Source of the DNA: Pezicula radicicola
Lineage: Eukaryota; Ascomycota; Leotiomycetes; Helotiales; Dermateaceae
Length of the DNA stretch: 64,000 bases
Assembly: GCA_003008705.1 (NCBI GenBank)
Contig: PDUO01000040.1
Location: forward strand, 372,001 to 436,000
Reading direction: 5' to 3'
In this document: positions 12,351 to 24,079 of the stretch, piece by piece
Numbering within the stretch: position 1 is the stretch's first letter
Layout: every line of letters starts with the position of its first letter
Made by a program: the position numbers and the translations under genes
Notes under the pieces: generated by a model
What the model saw: the letters and a program-made list of their open reading frames with translations, nothing else
The model's database searches: none
Told to the model about the DNA's origin: nothing

Positions 12351-14072
12351 ATGCATCCTGCATGGCAAACAGACAACATTCGGCTGTTAATCTTCGAGCG
12401 TCTCTCGCCTCAAGATCTCGCTCGGCTCGCCCAAACCTGCAAAACCCTCTTCGATTTCGCAACCAACGAACTATGGAAAACAGTAACCTCCTTCTCCTCT
12501 TTTCTATCCTGTCTCCCGCCAGATTTCCAACGTCGACCACTTCAGACAGAGGACATTCAACGCTTAGACTTTTATGCCTCTAAAGTCCGAAATCTGTTCT
12601 TAGAAAGTAAACTCAAACAAATAGTTATTCGTCTACCTCCACAATTCCACCCTTTCAAGAAAAACAGAAAACAACCAAAGAACAATCATTATAATCCTGA
12701 TGAGAAATTATGGGAAGAGCTTTGGAAAGAAATAGAAAAGTTACGACCGACGTCCGAATTCCTACCCAATCTCCGCCGTCTTCGAATCAGCAATGTGGCC
12801 GAAGAACTTCTGATCCCACTCATTGGAATATCCGGTTCAAACCTGATCCAAATCTACATCAAATACATCCAATACCGACAATCTTCAAGCATCGTACAAA
12901 AAATCCTGGATCAACTCCAATACACCCCAAAACTAGAATACCTATTCGTACGAGATGGCGAACCTGACCTCGTTCCTTCAAAATTGATCAAACAATCACC
13001 CGTTCTTAAACATCTACGACTCGATCCTCGAATCCATGCGGGAAAACATGAAGATTTTCAATTCAAAGAATTCCCTCTTCGAACTGAGATCCTTCAGAAA
13101 TCTACGCTTGAAAATCTTACCCTTGGTTTAACCAAAGAATGGTATACTCCCGAAATCGAAGAAGTTTTGAAGGGGAGTAAATATTTGCCAAAGCTTAAAA
13201 CGCTGTGGTTGAATTTAACTACTTTCCCACCTACCCGATGTAGAAATTCCTGTGTCAATACAAGCTCTTATTGTTGGACCTGTATGAGCGATAACGATGG
13301 ACTATCATCTAAATTATCCATTCTCAACCTAAACAACGCCAAAATCATAGACTGTGAAAGAAGATCCCCAAGTTTCTTTCTCGAAGGTCTAGATAATCCT
13401 GAACTAAGTCTTCTCAACATCAAATTCCCACTCGGAACCACAGGTCCATTGTTCCTAGACGTTGTATCCACAGCAAACAAAAACTGTCGACTTCAGAAGC
13501 TGTCTGAATTGGCATTAGCAGGCGGAGGATGGTTTAACAACTGTGGCGAATGTGGGAAACGTCCTCCCCCAGAGATAAAGCCAACAGAATTACGAGAAGC
13601 CTTAAATCTACTCTTACCACTGCCACATCTAAAACTCCTACGTCTGAGCGTAGCGCCCAACTTTCTAGATATTCTGGACCTCAATCTGTATAAATCAATC
13701 ACGGATGGGTTACCAGCACTGGAAAAGTTATGGCTTGGACATGGTGAATTTTTAGCGAGTTCACAATTCGAAGGGACGACTTATTACGAAAGGGTTCCTC
13801 TACACCACCTTGCAGCATTTTGTAGTTTTCTTCCGAATCTGGTAGAGGTTAGTATGGGGACTGCGGATGGATTAACATTGGAGGAAAATCCCCGTGAAGA
13901 ATGGATATGTCCTGGTGTTAAATCATTGAGTATTCAATTTTGGGCTGGGAGGGATACTTCTGGGGGTGTTTCGAGGGATTTATTGCACAAGGGTTTGAGA
14001 ACTTATTTTCCGAATTCGGATCTTGCTGAGGAGGAGTTTTCTCCGAGGTTGTGGTTCTTTGATGGAAATTAG
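12351..14072 (+). CDS. F-box domain protein with leucine-rich region
   Basis: Single-exon gene of 573 residues. The N-terminus carries an F-box-like motif, residues about 9-50 (IRLLIFERLSPQDLARLAQT, then CKTLFDFATNELWKTV). The rest has irregular Leu-rich segments (LPNLRRLRI, LKHLRLDP, LENLTLGL, LKLLRLSV), as in the large fungal family of F-box/LRR proteins. Such proteins act as substrate adaptors of SCF ubiquitin ligases through Skp1; the substrate is unknown. Two Cys-rich patches (CRNSC...SYCWTC and CGECGKRP) could bind metal or form structural pairs. Flanked by transporters; no operon-like link. Confidence 0.8.
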   Translation: MHPAWQTDNIRLLIFERLSPQDLARLAQTCKTLFDFATNELWKTVTSFSSFLSCLPPDFQRRPLQTEDIQRLDFYASKVRNLFLESKLKQIVIRLPPQFHPFKKNRKQPKNNHYNPDEKLWEELWKEIEKLRPTSEFLPNLRRLRISNVAEELLIPLIGISGSNLIQIYIKYIQYRQSSSIVQKILDQLQYTPKLEYLFVRDGEPDLVPSKLIKQSPVLKHLRLDPRIHAGKHEDFQFKEFPLRTEILQKSTLENLTLGLTKEWYTPEIEEVLKGSKYLPKLKTLWLNLTTFPPTRCRNSCVNTSSYCWTCMSDNDGLSSKLSILNLNNAKIIDCERRSPSFFLEGLDNPELSLLNIKFPLGTTGPLFLDVVSTANKNCRLQKLSELALAGGGWFNNCGECGKRPPPEIKPTELREALNLLLPLPHLKLLRLSVAPNFLDILDLNLYKSITDGLPALEKLWLGHGEFLASSQFEGTTYYERVPLHHLAAFCSFLPNLVEVSMGTADGLTLEENPREEWICPGVKSLSIQFWAGRDTSGGVSRDLLHKGLRTYFPNSDLAEEEFSPRLWFFDGN

Positions 14073-14324
14073 TGGTTGTATATACCTATAATTGTTGATT
14101 CTTTGGGTGGATGTTATGGTCTGTGTCATACCCCTATGATATTGATCCTGTACCGATATTCCCTTATTCCTTTCTGGCTGATAAAATTAATACTACTCTC
14201 CTAAACGTTTCAAGCATGAATTAAAATTATTTCTAGTTCTAGATTTAAAACTCTTCTTAGGGTAACAAGTCGATAACAATAAAGCCTCTCTAGCACATTA
14301 CATGTATGTTTACAGACCCCAAAC

Positions 14325-16417
14325 TCACTTCGCCCCAGCTAATTTCTGTTCTCGATTCCAGAAATGGCGAAGAACGAATAGCATACCAAGCATGCATACA
14401 TCCAAGGCAATAGTCCAATTATACCCAACGAGATATCTCGGTGCATCAACTGTCTTCCAAACACTACAAATGGAAAAAGAATCATTAGTTCCACTAATCA
14501 ACCAGCAGCAACAAATAGGACAAATAAATAATACAGAGATATAATGAGGGAGGAAGACTTACAAGAGAGGTAACCAAGCTCCAAATGTATTACCAATAGT
14601 ATTCATACTACTAATAACCAAAGCTCTCTCCTCAGCATTCTCAGCACAAATCTCATTTGCCCACGCATAAATAATAGCTGCGATAGCATCAGCAGTCCCA
14701 GATAAGAAGAACGCAAAATACTTTAGTCCAACCGGTACATTCCAGATAGCTAGAACCACACAAGCAAAGATATTAAGTATAGCCGTAAGAGTAATGAGAG
14801 CTACTTTAGCATCATAAGCATCTGCAATTATGCCCCAGATGATTGAGCTGACTATCGTCACGGCAGGTGAGACGGTAGTGATTGTATTGATGGAATCAAC
14901 TGAATGACCTTGTTCCTTTAACCAGAGAGAAAGTCCGCTGTTGGAGGAAACGCCATCAGCTTGTGAGAAAAAGAATGCGAAGGTGACGAGAACCCAGAAG
15001 TGCCAACCGCTTAGTACGCGTTTGATGAGATTGAGATTGAGGTGTTGGATTGGCTCGCGGTGTTCGGATTCCATGCGTGCTTTTGCTAGGGCGATGTCTG
15101 AGGGTGTGAGGATACGGGATGTGCAGTTATCGGGTGTTCCTGGGAGTGCGAGGAAGCCGAGAAGTGCGATTGGGATGGTGCAGGAGAAGCCTGTTGTAGT
15201 TAGAACGATTCTATTGTTTATGTTTTCTTCGGTGTTCGACTTACAGATGATGTATAACCATCTCCATCCCTCAATACCATACCGCCCGTTCAATGCATCA
15301 TAAGCTCCGGCTTGAATGTAGCTGGCACTCATACTTCCCACTTGGCTAGCGATGAAAAAGAAGGCTCCTCGGCGATTCAGCTCCGAGCGTTTATACCAGC
15401 ATCCCATATACCATTGGACTGCTGGAAAAAAGAATCCACCTAGTGCACCGACGAAGAAACGGAAGGCGTAAAGTTGGTTAACGCTGGTGACTTTGTACTG
15501 TACGAGCGTGAAGACTCCCCAGAGGAGATCAGCTGCTGGGAGGAAATAGTTTACAGGGAATCGTGTCATCTACTCTTGTTTAGTGCTATTAGTTTTATTG
15601 AATATGAAAGTTGTAGATGTTCTTTGTTGGTTACCGTACGAATTGGTTTATAAGGGATTATTTTGAGTAGGACAAGTGAGTTACCAAAACTAAGCGAGTC
15701 ACCCAAACTAACTAAGTTACCCAAGTTAATTGAGTTACTCAAATCCAGTGAGTTAATCAAGTCAAAATGATCTCTTATAAACCAAGTCGTACGGTGCTGG
15801 CCACAGAAGAAAAAAACCCCCAGCTCAACTATTCACTTCTTGCTGAGACCACTAAGTTTGGCAACTTATTACACTGGCACTTGCCACACTTCTGGCCGCG
15901 AAGGAACGAGTACTCTTAGAGAATTTGGAGAAATCCAAGAGCTGAAATTTCAATTGATTCAAAGGGAAAGGGAGAGGGTAGCACATACCAGCATTGTTAA
16001 AGGTATCTGCATAACCACAAATCCAACACTATCCCAAGTCAGTAACAATTCTCTCCAAACGAGTCTCCAGGTCACTTGCGTATAGATAGTATTAAGATAA
16101 TTCAATTGATTCCCATACAGTTTCAGATCCTCCTTCATCCCACTCACATATGCCGTGCTAGTAGTAGACGCATCTAAAACCTTGGCCCAGTAAGCGAGGA
16201 AGACGAAGACCATAATGAGACCATCGAGCTTCAAAATCAAACGACGCTCCTCCGGCGTATCATCTGGTGAGAAGTACTGATACCATAGTTGCCGTGTAGC
16301 TGGTGGAGGAGGCGTTGCGAAGTTCGCTTCAGATTTTTCGTGAGATGGTGATACTGAGTCCTGAGCTGGGAGGACCAGTCCATCCACCGTAGTTTTCTCT
16401 GAGAGGACTGTCGCCAT
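14325..16417 (-). CDS. MFS transporter, anion:cation symporter (vitamin/allantoate type)
   Basis: Twelve-TM major facilitator of the Dal5/Tna1/Vht1/Liz1 group, likely a plasma-membrane importer of an organic anion or vitamin. Exons 16417-16080, 16028-15989, 15569-15245, 15190-14563 and 14463-14325 join in phase to 489 residues. The N-terminus is cytosolic, with TM1 preceded by PEERRLILKLDGLIMVFVFL. Family signatures YVSGMKEDLKLYGNQLNYLN, GFVVMQIPLTML and WLYIICFSCTIPIALLGF are present, with a C-terminal TM (ALDVCMLGMLFVLRHFWNR). Intron 1 (16079-16029) begins with GC (gcaagt) and not GT; no GT donor keeps the frame. Intron 2 is 419 bases and contains the inverted-repeat element at 15633-15795. 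Substrate cannot be fixed. Confidence 0.92.
15633..15795. mobile_element. Small non-autonomous inverted-repeat element (MITE-like) in an intron
   Basis: A 163-base block whose ends are inverted repeats of about 34 bases with a few mismatches. The left end begins ACCGTACGAATTGGTTTATA (15633), and the right end ends TATAAACCAAGTCGTACGGT (15795). Between them are five 18-bp tandem units. No transposase is present and I could not find a clean target-site duplication. It lies wholly inside intron 2 of the MFS gene, which explains that intron's length. Confidence 0.75.
15676..15765. repeat. Five 18-bp tandem units inside the intronic element
   Basis: Units begin at 15676, 15694, 15712, 15730 and 15748. 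Each has the form NNGAGTTACCCAAaNTNA with diverged positions, for example gtgagttaccaaaactaa, gcgagtcacccaaactaa and ctaagttacccaagttaa. Spacing is exactly 18. Confidence 0.85.
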
Positions 16418-17528
16418 TTTGAATTGGCACTGATCAGGATGATATAATTGGAAAAGAGAAAACATACAGTCTAGAACGAACAAAATATATGAGGAATAAA
16501 AAAATGGGATGCCCCACCCATCACTGAATGGCGTGCTTGACAAATTAAATGAGAAAAGGCCACAGCAGAGTAGAACATGGACTAGCCATTATTTAATCAT
16601 AAGTGTGCGCTGTAGAGAATCATCTTTCACTTGTCTAGTTGTACATAATGAAACTCGAAATGGATGCCATCTAAGACCATGTCCTGAGAGAAGTGGTATG
16701 GAATCATGTGACCGCCAACTTGACGGAGGCCATCTCCGCCTGCAACACAAATACAGTAGCACGACAGGTTTAAAATACATCTAAAGAGACGAAAAGAGAT
16801 TGGAGGTTGATGAAAAGTGATGTGTAGGAGTGAAGAAGGGCGGCATCTCATCACATGATGGGGTATCTAAGGGTGTTGATAACAAGACTCCCGGAAACCT
16901 TGAGAGCACGCTCGATTTTCTCCTCGATTTCTCCACATCATGTCAACTCAGCACCACCATCATCCACTTTTGTAAGTAGATGCTCATAGGGACTATCCCT
17001 AAGTGTTATCTATGTCTACAGAACGCATCAAAAGCCATTAGATCTCATCACGTCAGCACTACAACTCTCTACCGAACGGAATTCTCCATGCCCCCGGATC
17101 CAGCGGCCATGGCTCCAGATTCCAGCGATGTGCAGGTGCGGACTAGGCTCTTAGCATCACAGAGTGAAAACATCACTTCTCGGTTAGTCCAGGAACGAGA
17201 GCCAGTTGTATCCGTTCAGAAGCTTCCTTTTTCCTTTGTTAGACTGCCAATCCTTTCGCTTTTCTTCGGTTTAACAAAGAGGCGGCGCTCACGTGCTGCT
17301 GACCTCCCCTCGTACCTTCCTCTTCTCCAACCTCCCACATCGTTTGGATTACATACTTGAGGTGCAGGTACCCCAGGAAACCCCGGAGATCGTACAAGTC
17401 CTGATCGTTGCACTCATATTTATTTAACAAGTTTTCCTTCTTATACGTCTCCTTCCTCTTATCACATTATTCTACCGAGCTACCCAACCAAGTCGGCAAG
17501 CTATTCCAGACAAAGCAGCGAAGTAGAG
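16418..17528. promoter_or_regulatory. Shared upstream region of divergent MFS and P450 genes
   Basis: 1.1 kb between two divergently transcribed genes, so it should hold both promoters. C/T-rich tracts occur just before the P450 ATG. The open frames here (for example near 16980-17360) show no motifs. Co-regulation of the two genes is possible but not shown. Confidence 0.4.
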
Positions 17529-19323
17529 ATGCTGTCCTTGAAAGAAACACAAGGCTTCTATAGTCACCTTTTCAATGTTTTCGGAGTAATTGTATTGCTA
17601 TTTATATCATTTGTAAGTTTCATCCATTAGTAACTCTCGCGAGGACTTCCTCATAACTGCCACAGCTCTTTGTTCTCGCAACCTATCGCCTCACCTTTCA
17701 TCCTCTCGCAAAGTACCCAGGACCGTTCCTAGCAAAGATCACGGATTGGTACTCTGTTTACCATGCTTGGAAAGGAGATAGACATCTCGAGTTTTGGCGT
17801 TGTCATGAGAAATACGGTATGTTCCATTGACCCTCGGGTTCTTCGGTCTGCTAACATTGGCAGGCCCGGTCTTCCGTTATGGCCCAAACAGTCTCTCGAT
17901 CAATAGCAATTCGGCCTTGAAGACCATTTATGGCCATCGAGCAAATGTCCAAAAGTCGCAATTCTACTCCGTCTTCCCTCCAACCAAAGACACATTCAAC
18001 ACACATAGTAGCATTGACAAATCTAGCCATGCTCGAAAGCGCCGCGTGCTCTCCCACGCTTTTTCTGACACCGCCATTAAGGCTATGGAAAACCATATCT
18101 TAGCTAACGTGCGCACTTTCTGCTCTCAATTGGGACGCCGCCAGTTCCCTAAAGGCAATAGCAATGAATCGATTGAAAAGTATTCTGCACCAGGCCAGTG
18201 GAGTGTTGCACAGAACATGGCTGATTGGTGTAACTATCTGACTTTTGACGTTATGGGAGATCTGTGTTTCGGAAAGGCATTTGGTATGCTGGAACGAGAT
18301 GAAAATAGGCATGTAGTTGAACTCATTGGAAATGCAGCTCACAGTCACTTAATAGTAAGTGGCCCTCTTGACGGCAAAAGATAGGAAAGGAGAGATTGGG
18401 CTAATCGATTCCAGATGGGGACCAACCCAATGATGAAAACTCTCCAACTTAATAAGATTTTGTTCCACAAAATCTATGCAGGCCGGATGCAATATATGGC
18501 GTATAGTAAAGGCCAAGCCGCAGAACGTACCAAGATTGGTCTTGATACTGACCGCAAGGATTTCTTTTACTACCTCCTCAACGCTAGGGATCCAGAGACT
18601 GGGAAAGGGTTTACCGGTCCTGAACTCTGGGGTGAGAGTAACCTTCTTATAATCGCCGGTTCCGACACAACCTCCACAGCACTAGCAGCCGCATTCTTCT
18701 ACCTAGTTCACAACCCAGAAGCACTTGCAAAACTAAATGAAGAAATCAGGTCGACATTCAAGGATATCGAGGAGATTCATTCGAACCCAACACTTAATGG
18801 ATATGATTATCTTAGAGCGGTCGTTGACGAATCTATGCGACTTTCTCCGCCAGTGGGAGGAATTCTTCCCCGCGAAGTGTTAGCTGGTGGGATCGATATC
18901 GACGGAATGCATGTCCCCGAAGGTTGCGTCGTCGGAACACCACATTACGCACTCCACCACAACCCCGATTACTTCCCCTCGCCCTTCTCTTTCCAACCAG
19001 AGCGTTGGATCATCAACTCTTCGCCGCAGGTAACGAAAGATAGCGTAGCTCTTGCTCAATCTGCCTTTTGTCCTTTTAGCATTGGTCCTCGAGGTTGTAT
19101 TGGCAAAGGTGTCGCATATGTGGAACTCTTAACCAGTCTTGCTCGTGTTGTGTGGTTGTATGACATGAGACTTGCGGAGGGGAAGGACTTTAGAGCGATT
19201 GGGGAGGGGAGCTTTGTGGCGGAATGGGGTAGGCAGAGGAAGGGAGAGTATCAGCTACAGGACTCATTTACTAGTTTGAAAGATGGGCCGTATGTTGAGT
19301 TTCGGGAGAGGGAAGTGAGATAG
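17529..19323 (+). CDS. Cytochrome P450 monooxygenase
   Basis: Haem-thiolate monooxygenase anchored in the ER membrane. Exons 17529-17612, 17666-17816, 17864-18354 and 18415-19323 give 544 residues. It has an N-terminal TM anchor ([20 protein letters not shown]) followed by the Pro-rich hinge [10 protein letters not shown], the I-helix oxygen-binding motif AGSDTT, the ExxR in the K-helix region (DESMRLSPP), and the Cys-ligand loop [15 protein letters not shown]. The hydrophobic anchor and hinge fix the start. The sequence type resembles benzoate-4-monooxygenase-like fungal P450s, often found in secondary metabolism or detoxification; the substrate is not predictable. Neighbours are an MFS transporter and a C2H2 regulator. 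Confidence 0.95.
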
Positions 19324-19998
19324 AAAATTTGGTGTTCTTGTACTAATATAAGTATGGCCGTAGCGGGTAATGTTAGGAGAATTTGCCTTACGAATAGCTT
19401 TTTGCTACGAATGTTTTGCATATTTTTCAGCGGGGCAATGTGACCATGATCATATCATGTGCTTAATACGGAGTACTTATTATTTAATAGAGCTGACTAA
19501 GCGAGCCACCCCCCCTGCCATGTTCATGATTCGACCACTAAGATGCACCAGATGCACGATTCAAGCAGATGCCTTGTTTCTTATGCCCTTTGAACTTAAT
19601 TGATGAAGATACAAGGACTTTCGAAAGCATATTTACAGTACATCCCTCTGTCGTCCTTTTTGGCTTTTTGCTTATTGGGGATCCTTGGCAGACTACAGCT
19701 GTTTCAGGCGTAGCGGCCTCCTCGTTGTCCCAGTTGACGTCGCTCATGTTCACGTCCACGTCCACTCTATCGTAAAGAAGCCAAACGAGGGCGTCTAGAA
19801 TCCACTCCAGTCCACCACATCGACTCGATCTCGTATCATTCTTGGTGCACAGTCGAACCACAAACACCTACGCCGCTATCTCAAACGCCTTATCGTACCT
19901 CACTCACCGTTGTGCAGCCTACGAGGGGGGGCCGGGGCTGGGGGCCTTGCTTTGTGGACGCCGCCCTCGGGTAACCTGTAAGGCCAGGTACAGTCAAC
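19324..19998. promoter_or_regulatory. Intergenic, upstream of the C2H2 regulator
   Basis: Contains the P450 3' end and the promoter of the next gene. A G-rich run lies at 19923-19945. No gene seen. Confidence 0.4.
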
Positions 19999-22900
19999 AT
20001 GAATGGCAGTGGTAGTATCAGTGATGATGCTATCTCGTCTACGGCACGCCAGCGTCATGAGAGAAGTCGAGTGAAGGTCAAGACAGACGACGAAGGGTCG
20101 GTCGCAAAGCGATTCCAGTGTCCTCGCTGTCCAAAGAGTTTCAGCCGCATTGAAAACCTGACGCGGCATCAAGCGAATCGTGAGGACTCCCTGTACAGTA
20201 CCTTTCAGTAATAAACACTAATTCTCCGACTAGACGACGACGTGGGCAAGTTTGCCTGTGTAGTATGCAGAAAACGCTTTACTCGGAGCGATCTTCTCAA
20301 TCGGCATCGCAAGATCCATGGCGCCGTTGTCCAACCTACACCAGACCTAAAGGAGGAGCACCTGACCCCGCCAAGGGCTGAATCCCCAACAGCAACAGGA
20401 GCTCATTCTCAACCCCGAGGCTTTAACAACCTAGTGCACCAGGAGAATGAGAATGCCTTTGCTAGTCGCAGTCCAACTGGCATGGTACAGCACCATATGA
20501 GCCACGCAGGCAATTACCCTCCCATTATAGGCCACGATGAATATCAGCAACCAGGAAGACCGATATATGCATCGCCAAGCTCTGGCTACCAGGCCAACAC
20601 TGTACCTCGTTCAACAATCAATCAAAATCAAAGTCAACCTGGTCAAGGACTAACTAGTTTGATGGAGGCCGCCCTGGCTCCAGATCCCTTTGCACACTTT
20701 CAGCCCTATGCTTTTACACCTGCCGACAGTATCGACCCAGGTCTATGGGATGGCTTTCTCATGTTTGGAGACCACCCAAGTACTTATATGGGAGCTTATG
20801 ATGCTGATATCTCTTGGACTTTGAATTCTCAATCAGAAGGCTCGCCCAATTACTTCGATAGCGATATGCTAAATATCGATTTTAGCGAGAATCCTTACCA
20901 GAATGCACCTCCGGCGTACGGCCATGCTAACATTGATCAATCTTCTTCTGCAAATCATGATGCGGATGACGAAGACTCTAATGACTGGCCGGACAAGGTC
21001 AGCGGTCCGCCCAGCCCTACCCACCAACTCCCCCTACCATACCGTAACCGTCCACTGTTACCAGTCTCATGGCAGTCGGTCGTAGAAGAAAGCAGAAACA
21101 GTGGCCTCTCCATAGCTACTTCAGCACTTCACCATCGATCAATTCAATACGTCGATGATCCCATACGCACCTCCATATTAAATGCTCTTGAGCTTCCAGT
21201 CAAGAACGAGTTTCCCCAGCCCGGCATTAATAACTCTACACTCACCTTTCCTCCAGTTGAAGTTCTTGACTACTTTCTTCGACTCTATCTCCAGCACGTG
21301 CATCCACGTTTTCCCATTGTCCACACTCCAACGTTCAATCTCTATAGCTCTCCTCCTCTCCTCCTAGTTTCCATGATGTTTCTTGGATCAAGCCATTCGA
21401 AGTCGGATCGGGGGCGGTTCTGTCGAGTCTTCTTTGACCATGCAACCGGCGCCTTCTGGGCAAACCAACGAAATAATAGTAGACATGTATGTGCTATCCT
21501 CTTGTCAACTAAAAGCAAAACAAAACAATTCTAACACGCCATAGCTGCGAAACGTTGACAACGTTCTAACATTATTCTTACTTTGCCTTGCTGGTGCCTG
21601 GAGTGGTACTAAAGCATCATATGAGTTTGCTGAAGGCGCAAGAGGTTCCCTCATTACAGCCTGTCGGAGAGGTCGACTCATGGACTGTAGGCCGATGGCA
21701 AGGCAGCAGAATTCTAGAATGGAAGCTTCGTGGATGGCTTGGGTAGAGTCGGAGAAGCGGAAAAGACTTGGTCTTTCGATATATGTGAGTTTTCACCATT
21801 TCCCCTGGCGCTAGATGTTCTCTTTGCAGGTCCTGCTTATGTTATAATCACCTAGTGGTGACTCTCACTGGATGAGCAAGATTCACGACATTAAAAGGAC
21901 AATGCCTACATGCGTGAACTGCCTGGTACTAGCTTCTTTGCGATTTGCTTTCCATTTTGATTGTTTTCTTGGTCACAAGTGTATCTTGCTATTACCTACG
22001 AATCACTGCTTGGCGAGACGGCCATTGAATGCGTTCCCCGGACCATGTAAAAGCATATTCAATTGTAAATTGTGCTTAGTGGGCACAAATTTTTTGAGAT
22101 AGGAGTGTGGAGATACAAAATTTCCTCTAAGAACCAAGTACAATTGCTCTTTTGATTCCCTTGGGTTAAGAAATGGCCATTGTAAGGATTTGTCTAGAAG
22201 CTCATGTGACTTGTGTTGCACAACCTGAAATTCACTTCCTATTTCAGATCATTGATTGCCTGCGCATCAATTAAGAGCGAGCACCCACTTTGACGTTTAT
22301 GCAAGTACAGTTTTGTTTGAAGCGTTCGTGGTTGCTACTACCTTTCTACGGTAGCTGATAGATAGAGGTTATATCTTGATAGAGAACTTCCCATTATTTG
22401 TATTGCCTTCTTAGTCGGAGGCCTCTATTGTAGTCATAGTACATTCTGTTCCAAGTTTGTAAATCAGCACAAACACATAGAACTTCGTCGTCTCAGGTTG
22501 CCTGCTAATCATAATTTAGATCTTCGATTGCCAATACCCAACACTGTTCAATTGTCAACCATACGTTAGTAAGGCAGAAACAACCAACTGCGTCTTTCCA
22601 TGTCCCGAGGAATACTGGGATGCGGCAACAGCCGAGACTTGGAAGATGCTTCTCGGGCCGGCCGATATGCCACCTTCAACGTATGTAAAGTTTTCCCAAG
22701 TAATATATCATACCTGACTGACGACCATTAGCTATCATTTACACGCTCTAAACTGCATCCTATTGCACAAATGGGTGAAGCCGACACCACCAATAGTAAA
22801 CGCAGGTGAATTCGGAAATATCGTCCTACTTTACGCCATACACACACATATATTCGAATGGCGAACTTCAATCTCCATGTTAAATCCTACCGGACTAATG

Positions 22901-23440
22901 GGTCTTGGTACCAAAGCACTACCAATAGGCGAAGGTCTCCGCGAACGCCGCAAATGGCTCGTAGATGCTCTCGATAGCTGGAGTGAATGCTACCAAACAC
23001 CACATACCAGCTTAGCAGCCTCACTCCTCCACCGTCTCGGATACATCTCCCTCGACGTCTCCCTCTCAGACATGCACCTAGTCGGAGGCCGCTCTGCCAG
23101 CGCCGACGACGGTAAATTTGCTGAAGACAACCTCAAATACTGGGCCAACAGTGAGATCTCCAACTCCACCATGTCGCACGTCCACTATATGCTCGAAATC
23201 TGCTATACAACGATTGAAAGAGGTTTAGCAGCTTCAAGCTCCTTCGAGATAGCGAGTTGCTTGTTTACAGGCGGTATGATATGTTGGGCATATGCGAAAT
23301 TGAAGGTTGGAGCTCCGAGAGAACATTATGTGGCCGAGGTTAGGAAAACTAGTCAGGCGTTGAGGGATATGGGATGTTGGAGGATGTGTGCTATGTTTGG
23401 GCGCATCTTGGCTAGGTTTGAGGTGCCTAAGGATCAATAA
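19999..23440 (+). CDS. C2H2 zinc-finger transcription factor with fungal_trans domain
   Basis: Nuclear regulator of 847 residues from exons 19999-20179, 20234-21486, 21545-21784, 22520-22680 and 22732-23440, all phases matching. Two adjacent C2H2 fingers lie near residues 35-95 (FQCPRCPKSFSRIENLTRH and FACVVCRKRFTRSDLLNRH), the second split from the first by intron 1. A disordered Gln/Ser/Pro region follows. The C-terminal half matches the fungal-specific regulatory (middle homology) domain, with landmarks EVLDYFLRLYLQHVHPRFPI and RKRLGLSIYIFDCQYPTLFN. Intron 3 is 735 bases, far longer than the others. Target genes unknown; adjacency to a P450 and MFS gene suggests, weakly, local regulation. 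Confidence 0.9.
21785..22519 (+). other. Unusually long intron 3 of the C2H2 regulator gene
   Basis: 735 bases bounded by gtgagt and ataatttag. Both flanking exons encode contiguous conserved fungal_trans sequence (LGLSIY then IFDCQYP). I found no terminal repeats or coding potential inside it. Confidence 0.7.
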
Positions 23441-24079
23441 ATAGGGAGAAGCGGGGCGTGGGTGGGTTTTGGTAGGAAAGGATGACCAGGGTTGGATTAT
23501 AGGTGGGTATCACTTTGTCCTGGCGTTGGGGTTATATAAACAAAAGGTTTAGATGCGAAGCTATCTCAGCTGGCTGGTATTGCTTAGCTTGTAATGTAGG
23601 AAAGGTGATGAATTGTATTGTTATAGTACGAACTATGTTAAAATATTGTTTCATGTAACTTTGAGCATAATGTTAGTTACAGTAGTCTTGGATGATTATG
23701 ATTGATATTTAGAATCATACCTACAGGCAACGAGAGCTATCCACTATGGCAGAACTACTTATCAAATCGTGTTACCTACCTACCTAACTGAAATACATTC
23801 ATTGCTCAATACACCTACACCACAAAACATACCAAAATACAATGACAATATATATGGTGTTATTTTCTGCAATGAGCAGAAGGGAGCTTGAAGTAGCTCA
23901 TCTCCTTAAGAGGACTATCGCATACATACTCCCATTTAGTTTGAGGTCAACAGAAAATTCACACATAAAAATTCCAGAACTCTTGCTACCTATGTAATAT
24001 GCAAACCAATGCATACATGATATTCTGTATTCCCATCTAACTAAGCATCCATGCCCCCACCTCCCAAAAATGCAACCTA
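23441..24079. other. Intergenic region between convergent genes
   Basis: Lies between the regulator and the convergent cysteinyl-tRNA synthetase gene, so it should carry both 3' UTRs. A/T-rich. No gene seen. Confidence 0.4.

Noticed and set aside
14325..23440. MFS, P450 and regulator run as a secondary-metabolite cluster
   Set aside because: No PKS, NRPS, terpene cyclase, DMATS or other backbone enzyme lies in or next to the run; an ordinary accessory run is as likely.
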